Shown here piece after piece: positions 1 through 10,295 of a stretch of DNA of 20,638 nt. Within the stretch, counting starts at the first letter, position 1, and the number at the start of each line of letters is the position of its first letter. The stretch comes from Rhizophagus sp. LPA8_4_AMF. Lineage: Eukaryota; Glomeromycota; Glomeromycetes; Glomerales; Glomeraceae. Both the position numbers and the translations under genes were made by a program. A model generated the notes under the pieces. That model had not been told where the DNA came from. It saw only the letters and a list, made by a program, of their open reading frames with translations, and did no database searches. The DNA lies in assembly GCA_021464525.1 (NCBI GenBank), contig JADRCO010001285.1:1-20638 (forward strand). Reading direction: 5' to 3'.

Positions 1-43
1 CATTTTGATTTGCATTGACGAATTGTTTATTTTTTTTCGACAT

Positions 44-59
44 TTTCGACATGTCGAAA
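44..59. repeat. perfect 16-bp palindrome
   Basis: TTTCGACATGTCGAAA reads the same on both strands. The half-site TCGACAT also occurs once more immediately to the left. No gene is recognisable on either side within the window, so whether this is a protein-binding site or chance is unknown. The rest of 1-261 is AT-rich with no supported gene. Confidence 0.5.
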
Positions 60-261
60 TTCTTTATTTACGACATGCATCTTTAGTCCCCACTTATTAT
101 AATATGTTAATTTTGATATCTTACATACACCATATAGACCTCGTTTCTTTTTTCAAATTCGTTATTTACATCTCACTCTAAAACACATAAATAAATAAAT
201 AAAAATTATTTTGAAATAATTGCTTTTATTTCTTACCTAACTCAATCATTATCAATTTTGA

Positions 262-498
262 TTAAGTTTTTTTTTCCTTTTCTAAATTAAACTTATCCTT
301 CCATCCACTGTCATCATCATCTTCCCATTTCTCTGCAGAAAATTCTAACTCAAGAGTGACATCATCGGTCCCTTCTCTATTATTCAATTTATATTGTGTT
401 GGATAGTTGTTATTGCTCCTTTTTTTTGGTCCAAACCTACCATCTGATGTCCAAAACTGTTGCTTGTAAAGTTTTTGTCATTTCTTGAAAGGCGGCAT
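262..498 (-). pseudogene. broken coding fragment, in-frame TGA at codon 7
   Basis: On the minus strand an ATG at 498-496 opens a frame that reads MPPFKK, then TGA (480-478), then continues open for 71 codons to TAA at 264-262. The part after the stop has non-random, protein-like composition: an aromatic and basic start (residues like FWTSDGRFGPKKR), then an acidic C-terminus with the motif SAEKWEDDDDSGWKDKF. It is clearly richer in GC than its surroundings. I do not recognise the family. The simplest reading is a small gene or duplicated gene fragment with a nonsense mutation, possibly TGG (Trp) to TGA. An alternative is a real terminal exon spliced in at an acceptor such as ACAAG (465-463) or CAACAG (462-457), but no good upstream exon is visible. 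Confidence 0.45.
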
Positions 499-686
499 TT
501 TTAATTTAATATAATAATGCGTGAAAAAATGAAGATTCTCAATATTTTCGTTACTGTGATTTATTATTTATACATAAAAATCAAAATTATATCATAAATC
601 CATGTGAAATTTATCATTTCAGTTTTTCTGAATTTTTGATATTTACTAATAAAGACATATAATTTTACGCATTTTAAAACTTTAAT

Positions 687-798
687 AGTCCACCAAAAAA
701 TCATGTAATTTCAAATTAAAACTGATAGATTAAAAGAGAATAACCTAATCTATCATTCTATCAGTGTTAATTTTAAAAATTACACAAAATATAGGACT
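687..798. repeat. imperfect foldback (hairpin) element
   Basis: The left arm (687-728, starting AGTCC and ending CTGATAG) is the imperfect reverse complement of the right arm (758-798, starting CTATCAG and ending GGACT). The loop (729-757) contributes a further perfect 9-bp pairing, GATAGATTA (724-732) with TAATCTATC (746-754). Arms of about 40 bp with indels are longer than expected by chance even in AT-rich DNA. I see no convincing target-site duplication. It could be a degenerate MITE. Confidence 0.5.
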
Positions 799-1225
799 AG
801 ATGGATTTGGCAGTTACATGAAATTTTTGATGAGTATAGATGCGTCACATCATACAATTGAAAATATTGTAAAAATTTGAATTACTATATAAATAGTACT
901 TTAAAATTAATCCAAAATTTTGACTCAACCTGACTTAACCTGTTTTGTTAGGAATTCTAACTATAATGTTAAATATTATAATATAAAATATAATTAATAA
1001 TACTTTTTGGATATATCTACTGAATAGATAGAATACTAGTATAAAAATGATTTATGTATAAAGTTACTGCTAATAATTTTTTAAAAAAATAATAATAAAG
1101 TAAAAAAAAATTTCCAAATAATTGCCTAATTGGATTAATTTTTTATAATAAAAAGTTATTTTATTTATTTGTAATTATCTTATTTATTATATTTATAAAT
1201 ATCAATTTTTTATAATAATTATTAG

Positions 1226-1361
1226 GCATTTTCACAAAAAATGTGATTGAAATTAAGATTGAAATTTAATATAAAATTTTCAATATTGATATGTTAGTAG
1301 AATTGAAATCCTATATTAAATTTTAATCTCAATTTCAATTACAGGATTTGTGAAAACCCCC
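1226..1361. mobile_element. MITE-like element with long terminal inverted repeats
   Basis: Two arms of nearly 60 bp (1226-1284 and 1302-1361) are imperfect reverse complements. The left arm begins GGCATTTTCACAAA and the reverse complement of the right arm begins GGGGGTTTTCACAAA. Matching continues through the core ATTGAAATT and AATTTAATATA to the 17-nt loop. The element is flanked by ATTATTA (1218-1224) on the left and ATTATT (1362-1367) on the right, a possible 6-7 bp target-site duplication, though such words are common in this DNA. It has no coding capacity. It is probably a non-autonomous DNA transposon. The superfamily is not assignable from one copy. Confidence 0.65.
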
Positions 1362-1674
1362 ATTATTTCTGTATAATAATAATAAATTATATAGCAATTT
1401 ATTATAATAATTTTTTTTTAACTTATATTATTAAAATTTATTAATATAATAAAAAACAAAAAATTTATATTTACAAAAAAAATTTATTTATTACAATATT
1501 TTTATTTTTATTTTTATTTTATAGAAAAAAGTCAAAGAACTATTATTAGTACAGTCTAAAGAAATTATATGAGATAATTCCTACAAGTAAGAAAAAACTA
1601 CAACATCCTTCTGTATTTTATTTTTTTTAGTTCATCATTATATATTTATATATTTTTATATAATTAATAATAAA

Positions 1675-1700
1675 ACCACATGATATAAAAATCACGTGGT
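1675..1700. promoter_or_regulatory. hairpin with E-box-type CACGTG half
   Basis: ACCACATGAT (1675-1684) and ATCACGTGGT (1691-1700) form a 10-bp inverted repeat with one mismatch and a 6-nt spacer. The right half holds CACGTG, the core bound by bHLH regulators in fungi. It lies about 165 bp upstream of the DUF2358 start codon, so a promoter role is plausible but unproven. Confidence 0.35.
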
Positions 1701-1865
1701 AAGATGAAAAGATTATTAACAAGAAATTAATAATCAGAAATAATCGCGAAATTAAAGATATTAATGAATATCATTGTCTCCATTTTCAGGAATTTGTGTT
1801 CCTGCATGTGAAACGAAATTTTAAACGCGCAAATTTATTTTTTATATTTAGATAACTTATTTACC

Positions 1866-3073
1866 ATGTTATTAGCGTCAAGTATACGCGCATTAATATT
1901 GTCAAACGTTCGATTTTATAAAACTAACTTTGAATCAAGAATACAAAAAAAAATACACTTAAATTTGAATGCTAATAGTTCAAGGTCATTGTTTAGCTTA
2001 AGTACTTTTTCAACAATACCACGACAGTTGCATACAATTGACGATCAAACTGTTCAAGAAAGTTATTATATACCTTATACAGAAAAGCAAATCTCTTTGA
2101 AACATACTCATTTGGAAGCATCGGAAAAGGAAACTGGTGGAAAAAACGATCCCTCATTAAATCCAAATAAATCAGCAGAAAATGACCCTAGAGGAGTAGA
2201 TGAATATACGCTTAATGTTGGCAGAGGTAATTCTCTTGATTTATTTTTATTTTATCTTTCCAAATTTCTGATAATAAGACCATTCCTCTTTTCAAAGCAA
2301 TTCGTACTATACGAGATGATTTACCATTATTCTTTGAACATGGTCTATCTGATACTTCAATCTATTCATCAAATATTTTATTAACTGATCCACATCATAC
2401 ACGTCTTCATGTGCGCGGAAAGCACATATATATAGGAATCGCTAATTTGTTAAGATGGAGTTTAATATGGTATTTTGATGATTTGACATTAGAATTAGTT
2501 AAGCTTCACGTGGTTGAAAATGACAGCGAGGACGAGAATAAATCAGAACAAGATATATATTTTAAAGACGCGATAAATGATGATAATGATTTCATCCACA
2601 TAAAGAAAGATCTTTTAAAAGCACATACGTCATATTTTTCTACTACTTCAATATCACCATCAGATAGGAGCACGCGACTTTATATTCGTTGGACATTTGA
2701 AGGAACGCCAAGGTCTTCCTATATTAAATCGATGTTTTCTCCCCGTGGAACTCGAATTCCGCGGTCAACTTTTTCAGGTATCTTTATGTATAGATTTGAC
2801 CCTAGAAATGGATTGGTTTTAGAACACCACGTAAAACATATTATACCCGCACCCAGCCGAAAGGCGGTATTATATCATGGATTTGGTGGTTTTGGGGGTC
2901 TATTATGGAGAATCAGAAGTAGTATGAGACAACAGAAAAACGAATGGGGAGTTGGCTTAGGAATGGTTGGTGCTAATACTCATGAATCAGAAAATAAGTC
3001 TAATTCTGTTAGGTTAAAAACTTTTAAAGATAAAAATGATTTTAATGATCATCGAGATATTGCTAAACTATAA
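1866..3073 (+). CDS. DUF2358 family protein, probably mitochondrial
   Basis: Exons 1866-2226 and 2298-3073 give 378 residues. The 71-nt intron has donor GTAATT, a CTGAT branch-point-like site and acceptor CAAAG. It removes a frame break and joins R120 to AIRTIRDDLPLFFE. The first 30 residues are rich in Arg, Lys and Ser and poor in acids (MLLASSIRALILSNVRFYK), as in a mitochondrial presequence. Residues ~121-310 match DUF2358 (the family of human C6orf136): an R-x-DLP-x-xF start, an IY-S-x-ILLTDP segment, the LLRWSLIWYFDD block, and the closing FDPRNGLVLEHHVKHIIPAP. A polar, acidic insertion (about residues 190-240) splits the domain, and a Gly-rich then charged tail follows. The family has a fold resembling SnoaL/NTF2-type proteins, but its molecular function is not established. 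A long T run (3082-3104) follows the stop. Confidence 0.8.
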
Positions 3074-3454
3074 TATCAGATATTTTTTTTTTTTTTTTTT
3101 TTTCTTTCATTTTTTTTGTTTTTCGCAAGTCAAAATTGTTTTTGTATCAGTTAAATAATATTATATAGTTGAAACCCACGAAAGTTAACATTAAAGAGAA
3201 TTGACCGCACGTTTATAATTAAGGCTTCTAAAAATAGAATTATTTAGTCATTTAGGTATACAGTAATCAGTAATGAAATTGCCGCGTATTAAATGTTCGG
3301 ATCATCCAAAGGGTATTGCAATAACAGCTACGTCACATTGCATCAAATTTTTTTGAAAACTGGTCAAACTCGAAAACGTAAGAATTTACCCGTTTTCCCA
3401 TCGCAAGAATTCTCTTATTACCTTTGCCCGAGTTATTCTATTTAAAAGCGCGTA
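3074..3454. promoter_or_regulatory. intergenic region and probable PP4R1 promoter
   Basis: This begins with a poly-T tract after the DUF2358 stop. Nearer the next gene it becomes GC-richer and holds TACGTCA (3329-3335), a CRE/ATF-type site, and a TATA-like TATTTAAAAG about 15-25 bp before the proposed PP4R1 start. No ORF of its own is supported. Confidence 0.4.
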
Positions 3455-6400
3455 ATGGCAGGTAAAGCCTCAAGCCTTTATTATAAAAATTATTGTTTTC
3501 CCAAATGTTTTAAAAAAAGGTGTTTTACAATCTCTTGTAACTTGTTTAGAAAACCAAGACCCCCTTCCGGTAAGGGAAGAAGATCTTGAGGATGGTAACG
3601 AACTGGATTCTGAAGATCTTCTGGCTGAAATGGCAGAGGGTGTTCCTGGTAAGTGGTCAGAACTTTTTTAAAATACTTGTACGTTAGCTGTTGCATTAAG
3701 ACTGAATTGCACAGCTTCTGAGGATATCCAAATCATAAATAATTTTTACAGCAAATTTGAATTGTTTGGATATACTGTACGAATAGTCCTATTCCTGTTC
3801 ACTAAAGCTATTAAATGATTATCTACAAAGTTTCAATTCTTTTTCTTGGATTTCCTCATAGAACATCTTTCTGACATTGCTGCTGAAGAAATGGAGGATG
3901 AAGAACTTCTATTGGACGACTCTTTATCACCACTTGAAAAGATATTCTTATATGTGAAGAGTGATTTGGTATTTCATAGGTAAATATAATATTAAATATT
4001 ATTATTTGTTATTTTAACTGTTTCTGATTAATTAATCGGATTGTGGTCTGGGATCTACTGTATATTTTCTTTATGAGAGTGTTCATTGCAAAGGAACTTC
4101 CTTCATTAATAAGAGATGTGGAAATTAGTGAAGCAGTCGAATATGTGTTACCCTTGATGAACTCTTTGGGAACTGATCCAGGTTCATTTATTGATATGTT
4201 AATTATATTATTTAATTCGTATAAATTCGTTATCTACTGTATCTAATATTTTAATTGTTATTATATGTAGAGGATCACGTCCGTGAAGCATTTGCACCTG
4301 AAGTAGATAAGATTATATGGTTTTATTATTCCGTACGTATAATTACTTATTAGATATAAAGATAGAGCATTTGGAATCGCATTATTATCAGTTATCCTAA
4401 GTAGGAACATCTTATTTTTACGGAATAGCATTGTCCACTGAGAGAAAATACACCAGATAACGTTCAAGGCGATAATGGGTCTATAAATTCTCGACCAATG
4501 ACACCCCAACGACCTCAGACGCCTCAGCGTCCACATACACCCCAAAGACCTCAAACACCTCAAAGACCACAAACACCAATACAGCAGCAATTACAACAAC
4601 TTCCTGCACAACCACAAACACCAACTAGTCATTTACCATATTTATCTCCTGCTGCTTTTACTCCTCTTCTTCATGCACTTCTTCTTGATCAAAATACTAG
4701 CATCGCAGCAGCAGCACAAGCAGCCGTTCAGTCTCTAGTTGAGAGAATATTAGAGGAACCTGATGTAAATCCTAAAGAAAAGGAATTATTGGAGAAAGAG
4801 ACTTTAGAGGGTGTTGTTTTAGGTATAGGCAAATTAGATCAGGAGAAAGCGAAAAGAGAGGATTTAGAATGGGACGCAGATGGTGATGATACAAGTGTAG
4901 GTGCCGTTGCTGGTGGCGAAGAAGAAGCTGAATTAGGGCGAATGACTATGATGACGGTATATACAATCAGTAACATTTATAGTTATTATTATGAATTACA
5001 AATAGTCTAATTATTATTATTTTTTTTTTATCTTACAGTTAATATCGTCACTTGCACCTATTGTTGGTCCAGAAAAATGCGCACGTTTATTTGTGCCAGA
5101 ATTAGATAAAATGTCAGATGAGCCAGTGTTTTATGTACGGAAGGTGGGATTAGTTTTTAGTTGAAACCTACAGTTTCCTTTGTTCTTGGTGATATGATTA
5201 ATTTCGCAAATCATAATCGGTTTATATAGGAAGCGGCTTTAGCGGTTGGAAGTTTAGCTGGAATTTTATCTTTGGATATTATTACATCAAAATTGGTAAA
5301 TAACAAGTATTTGTTTTGCTTCTGGTTAGTTGTATTACTAGTTTTTCATATTCAGCAAACAATAATATCAAAAGTTACCCATATACGACCATTTCTCAAC
5401 CGATGCTATTTGGCACGTACGTCGTTCTTGCTGCCTAGTCTTAGCTACAATATGCTCTCGTCTTCCAGAAGAAATGAAAGCTGAACGGGCTGTGAAAGGA
5501 ATTGAACTTTTCGCAGGAGATGTAAGCCGAAGTGTGCGATCAGCTGCCGGCGAAATTATTGGTGAATTAATTGCCACTTTCCATCCTAATGGTAAGGTAC
5601 CTGAAAGTTTGGTACAACATTTCCTTAGTTTGGGGCCTGTTAGAGAAACAACTATCGGTATTACCAATGTAACTGGTAGTGCTTATAATACCGGGATTGG
5701 ACAGAGAGATCCAGAACGCCCAGTTATATGTGCATATAATTTTCCCGGTGAGCATTAAGACACGAGATACATCTTTATTATTATATTGTTTGGATATTAA
5801 TTTATTTTGGAAATTTTATTAAATATCTACTTTAGCTGTAGTTTTAACTCTGGGAGAAAGTCGATGGGACGACCTAAAAGAGACATATTTTTCTCTAACG
5901 CGAGATATGCAGGTTTAGATTGAATACTTTTGTTAATTAATTCGGTTTAATTAACTTTATTGGAATTAATACTTGTATGATTATAGATCAAAGTTCGAAG
6001 GTCTTTGGCTTGTTCGCTTCATGAAATCGCAAAAGTAATTGGTCCCTCAAAAACAGAACGAGACTTACTGAGTGTTTTTAGATCTTATTTAGATGATATG
6101 GATGAAGTTAAATCAGGTCTCATGGAGCATCTTGCAGATTTCATTGAGTGTTTACCACTAAACACTCGAAACGATTATTTACCGTCATTAAATGATGTAT
6201 GGGATGGAGTAAATCATCAATGGCGTTTGAGAGATGAGATTGCAAAGTAATTACATTTATTTTAATTATTTAATTATTTATTCTCATGAATACTATTTTT
6301 TATAATACTATATAATTATTATTAGACAATTACCTGCGTTATGCAGACTATTTAATAGCCAAAGTGTTATAAATCATATTTTACCTTTAACCATCCGTGC

Positions 6401-7420
6401 GATCAAGGATGATGTTGCTAGTGTTCGAGAAACAGCCGTCTCTAGTGTGAGTATAAGGTCACATTTTTATAAATATATTCTTAATTAAATATCGAGGTAT
6501 ATATTATATATTTTTTAATTTTTATATAGTTTCCAACTTTATTTCAAGTTGTTCGAAACGATGAATCATGTTATAATGACATGATAAAACGCGTATGTGA
6601 GTTTGCCTCTGATAATAAATTTAGAGGCAGAGTAGTGTAAGTTTAAATTTACAAAAAAAAAAAAATTATTTCATCAATATGTAATTATTGAGATGTCGTT
6701 TAAAATATATTTCATAGTTTTGTGCAGATTTGCAATGCTCTTGTTTCTACGGATTATCCGAAGGAGGAATTTGCAAGACATTTCTTAAATGATTTAGAAA
6801 AACTTGCATCAGATAGGGTAATAAATGTTAGAATTGCGTTAGCAAGGCTTGTTGGTGAATTATGCCGAATGGGTATTTCATTATGTTTATAATTAATTAT
6901 TATGTTAATTTTCTCTACGATGATTTATGTTGTTAATTATTCTAATTTGTTTGATAAAGAACAATATTATCAGGATTCTTCAAGTCGACCTTCACAAATC
7001 AATAATATGTTACGTCGACTTGCAGAAGACACTGATGTTGATGTACGTGGATTTGTATTTCCATATTTAACACCTGAGGAAAGATCAAAATTCATATCAT
7101 CAACTATACAAGCAATGGCTGAGAGCGCAGAAAATGGGCTAGTACCTATATCAGAAGAAACCGATCTAGATAACGGCAGGTCAATAACACAAGAAACACA
7201 TGATTCAACACCAATTATGACCAATGTAAATAATGAGGAAAAGCATGATACGGAGAAAAGTAAAGAATCGAGGGATATGGAAAATGGACGTGAAAGTGAT
7301 GATCCGCTGGACGCGATCATGGGAGAAATTCCGATTGCGTTTATAAGACCAAATGTTATTGAAGTGGATAATAACAATATGTCATCCTCCAGCCTCATTG
7401 TATCATCACCACCACCATAA
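3455..7420 (+). CDS. PPP4R1: PP4 regulatory subunit 1 homologue (HEAT repeats)
   Basis: Fifteen exons close in frame to 880 residues: 3455-3461, 3550-3648, 3862-3979, 4078-4181, 4271-4332, 4429-4956, 5039-5143, 5230-5295, 5375-5747, 5836-5912, 5987-6246, 6326-6446, 6530-6636, 6718-6872, 6960-7420. Identification rests on family blocks: the AVVLTLGESRWDDLKETYFSL stretch around residue 490, DMQIKVRRSLACSLHEIAKV (~511-530), a LDDMDEVKSGLMEHLADF block, and WRLRDEIAKQLPALCRLF. All line up with vertebrate PP4R1, a HEAT-repeat scaffold that binds the catalytic phosphatase PP4c. Residues 2-70 are very acidic, residues ~154-182 are a TPQRPQ repeat, and ~775-880 is a polar, probably disordered tail. 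At 880 residues it is close to human PP4R1 (about 950). The start is the weak point: exon 2 has no in-frame ATG before it, and a 7-nt exon (ATG GCA G, donor GTAAAG) is the only nearby start that fits the phase. The donor at 4182 (GTTCAT) is weak, and the acceptors at 5374 and 6959 are AAG. Confidence 0.88.
4498..4581 (+). repeat. in-frame TPQRPQ tandem repeat inside the PP4R1 homologue
   Basis: About five copies of an imperfect 15-18 bp unit encode TPQRPQ/TPQRPH, starting at residue 154 and running into a Gln-rich stretch (IQQQLQQLPAQPQ). It sits between two HEAT blocks and is probably a flexible linker. TP dipeptides could be proline-directed kinase sites (inference). Such a repeat is prone to length change between strains. 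Confidence 0.75.
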
Positions 7421-7840
7421 TAAGTATTATATTCCTTTCCCATAAACAACAATAATAAAAGTCATGAACATTTCTCTAATATTTATTGAAATTTTGCTTG
7501 AATTAAAAAAAATTATTTAAATGTCAGTAGGAAGGTACTGTTTATAGACCTAAAAGACTCATGTTATCACATTTTATTTGAAGAAATTTAAAATATTTCT
7601 TTATGAGTGTACGATAAAAATTTTTATTCTATTAGCGCCAAACAAATTATAACAGATAATTATTATATAATACAACTGCTATTATAGCAATCACTTCATC
7701 AATTATTGATTTTACTACTTCTATTTTTTACATTCATTTTGTATGGAAATTTGTTATTAAAATTTATTATTATAATAAAATAATTTAAGTAAGCTTTGGA
7801 AAGTCATATGATGGCGATTAAAATTTTGGTTAGAAATTTC
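7421..7840. other. intergenic region between convergent genes
   Basis: About 420 bp separate the stop codons of the PP4R1 and RbfA genes, which face each other. The DNA is AT-rich, and both strands must carry a 3' UTR and poly(A) signals. AATAAA-like words occur, but none is distinctive. No ORF is supported. Confidence 0.6.
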
Positions 7841-8775
7841 TCAATTGTCAACTACATTATCCTTTACTTTCAATTCTTCTTCAATCTTATCTAAAAGTTC
7901 ATTAATATTTCCAAGTGCTTCATCATAACGCAAAAAAATTATTTTTGGCGGACTTCTCATGTGCATAGCACGTTGCAAAATATTCCGATATTTAGTTGAA
8001 TATGTATTCATTGTATTCTCTATTTTTGACTTTCAAAATTTGGATATTAAAGAAATCAAAATTGCACAATTAAAAATATTTTGAAAAATAATTTGTATCT
8101 TACCTCGCTAATTCCTTTTTGTGGATCAGGTTTCCACCAAACTCTGGCAAAATTAAGTTCAGGTGATATATCGATCTAAAATATAGTAATATATATGTGT
8201 ATATGTCCATCTTTTAAGCATTAAAGGTAATTTAAGAATATTACGCGTACATTCATAATCCGTACAAAGGTGGAAGTTAAATGATTATGAGGTACATCAT
8301 CATTGCATTTTATTATTGCTCGAGATAATCTTTGGGCGATATTTTGTTGCGCTCTAGAAAAACCCTTAAAAGATAATGAAGAACCGACATTGTCACTTTC
8401 TTTCGCGTCAGTAACTGTATGTCCTGAACGTAATTTTCTTGCTGATATTCTAGTAATAGCCTATTATTTAATATTATATTTATTAATAAGAGAATACCTA
8501 TATATATATATATTAAAAATTATGATACAAACCTCATCTCCGAATTGAGATTCCCTCTTTAATTGCCTTCCATTTTTCTTAAAATAATGAAGGTATTTAC
8601 CAGGAATTTGATGTGTTTTTAAAATTTCATTATATTCATCTTCAGATTGACTAGATATATCTTTATCATTTTGATTTATTGATTTTGTAGTTAAAAATCG
8701 TGATATTATTATTGTACGTGTTTTTAAAATAGTTTTAAATAAAGTATGATTTTGATTATTAATGAAAGTTATCAT
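7841..8775 (-). CDS. RBFA: ribosome-binding factor A, mitochondrial
   Basis: Exons in order of transcription are 8775-8533, 8460-8245, 8175-8104 and 8017-7841, giving 235 residues. The N-terminus (MITFINNQNHTLFKTILKTR) is basic and hydroxylated, fitting import into mitochondria. The RbfA KH-like domain is recognised by three blocks: RQLKRESQFGDE, then IDISPELNFARVWWKP (beta-strand motif of the family), then YSTKYRNILQRAMHMRSPP followed by KIIFLRYDEAL, which matches the terminal helix-loop-strand of bacterial RbfA. A charged tail ends the protein. RbfA binds the small ribosomal subunit during late 16S/12S rRNA processing, here presumably in the mitochondrion. The last intron needs the second AG of a TAGAG acceptor (8018) to keep phase. 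The donor of intron 2 could alternatively be two codons earlier (GTACGC). It converges on the PP4R1 homologue. Confidence 0.8.
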
Positions 8776-9306
8776 TTTTCATCATTTGTTATCAAATAAA
8801 AAAAAAAAATAAAGAAAAAATAAAAAAATTTTTTTTTTTTATTAGTAAATAACTGAATGAAACCTAGGGACGCAAAAGTAAAGATTTTCAAGAATCCTAA
8901 CTGTAAGCATTTTAATGATAACAAAGATTTGATTGTAATAGACTAATAAAAATCAAAATCAAATCACTATATATCTAAAAATGTTTAATAATAAATGGAT
9001 TGATTATTGCTAATATATTTAAATTAAATAGATCAACCATTTCACATTAATCAGTTATGATAAATCAATATTTTTTATTTTTTAAAGTATATTTTGAAAT
9101 TTTTGAAAAATATTATCCAATGATGATATTATTTTAAATGTATTAAGTGTAAATCTATGATAAATGGATTGGTATCAACTAATGTTATAAAACATTGTAA
9201 ATTAAAATTTTTCCATATATGTTTTTTATTATTGTTAATTGTTCTTGAAGCGATGTAAATAATAAATGCTGAAATTAAAAATGTAATTTTTTTTACTGTA
9301 TATTAT
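8776..9306. other. AT-rich intergenic region upstream of RbfA
   Basis: It starts with long A and T runs (8796-8842) and carries no supported ORF. There are two copies of the word ATAAATGGATTG (from 8991 and near 9160), and a weak inverted repeat, AAATGGATTGAT (8993-9004) with ATCAACCATTT (9032-9042). It holds the RbfA promoter and the 3' end of the membrane-protein gene, both on the minus strand. Confidence 0.5.
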
Positions 9307-10295
9307 TTATTCTGATTTCGAATGTTTAGATTCTGTAGAAACTTGAGCTGTATCATTACTTTGGGTAAATCCAGGAGTTGTGGCGGTCTAATTAAATAAA
9401 TAAATAAATATAAAATATAACTCTGAAAAAAAAAGATAATGATTATTATTTAAAACTTACGAATTCTATAGGTGTTCTTGGAGAAGCCCATTCTAACATA
9501 AACATTAACAAGCTAGTTACAAGATATATCTCATGAGAGATATCATGAGTTGAAGTCGTATAATATAAAGTAGTAAGTGTTGTAGTTCCCCAAAGAACAG
9601 AAAGAGGCATTGCTGGTTTTATAATTCCTCTATTCTCAAAATGGTATATGATTACAGTAATCAACTAAAACAGAAGTTAAATTAGAATTATCTATAAAGT
9701 AATTTGAAAATATATACATATATATTAGATAATTACTTACTATAACAGTTAATAGAGTTCCCGTGACAAAAATTTCTGGTCCCGGATGATTAAATATGTA
9801 TTGTGCAATATATTTGACTGAAAATAATACTGCCAAACTGTTCAATAAAAGCTATTAAAATATATAATGTTATTTATTAAATTGTAATAAAATATGAAGT
9901 AAATTTTAATATAAATATCAAACCAATTTAGCTTTCATTGAAGGGGATTCATCAGTAGGTTCGGGTGGGATATACCAGTTTCCTTTACTGCTTCTATATC
10001 GTGCTGTACTTATAGCACTTGGTAGAATTGTGTAAATGACAAGAAAAGCTGGTATTCCCGCGATTCTGTAAAATAATAAATAAAACAATATTAGAAAAAA
10101 AATTAATTAAATCTTAGAATATATAACAGAAAGTTACTCACACATCTGACAGACTAAGTGAGCTGAAGAATGCGGCCTAAATTAGAAAATAAAAGCAAAT
10201 TATTAAAAACTTTGGAAGCATTTTCAAGTATGGAAATTCAAAATAGAACGTAAGCTTACCCAATCCGGAGGTAAAAACGAGCTAAAACCGAACAT
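9307..10295 (-). CDS. five-helix membrane protein resembling ABCC TMD0
   Basis: Six exons (10295-10260, 10176-10142, 10065-9924, 9851-9741, 9664-9461, 9387-9307) join in phase to 202 residues. All donors and acceptors are GT...AG with T-rich 3' ends, and an in-frame TAA lies just before the ATG. Five hydrophobic segments are visible: ~24-43, 72-91, 94-117, 122-145 and 149-166. Helix order and the motifs between them, HFENRGIIKPAMPLSVLW and EWASPRTPIEF, resemble the TMD0 domain at the N-terminus of ABCC/MRP transporters (compare a Glu-Arg-x-Gly turn before helix 4 and Ser-Pro at the end of helix 5). No ABC core follows: the last exon is a 26-residue polar tail rich in Ser and Thr ending in TAA, and the next 500 bp hold nothing codable. 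The TMD0 link is from remembered pattern and is remote. A generic small membrane protein is the alternative. Confidence 0.6.

Larger units (their letters stand above)
499..1865. other. AT-rich intergenic DNA
   Basis: No coding frame of substance is visible on either strand. The stretch holds two long imperfect inverted repeats (687-798 and 1226-1361), a short hairpin with a CACGTG core (1675-1700), and simple A/T tracts. The final 170 bases should include the promoter of the DUF2358 gene. Confidence 0.6.

Noticed and set aside
1866..2384. unspliced reading of the first DUF2358 exon to a stop at 2384
   Set aside because: It runs through the intron. Splicing at 2227-2297 restores the conserved DUF2358 start and joins to the downstream frame.
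4261..4590. 109-codon minus-strand frame with Leu-Arg-Ser repeats
   Set aside because: The repeats are the reverse of the TPQRPQ-coding repeat and the frame runs across introns of the PP4R1 homologue.
6970..7452. 160-codon open frame antisense to the last PP4R1 exon
   Set aside because: It mirrors the polar tail of a clearly coding exon. Ser/Ile-rich composition is what the antisense of such a tail gives.
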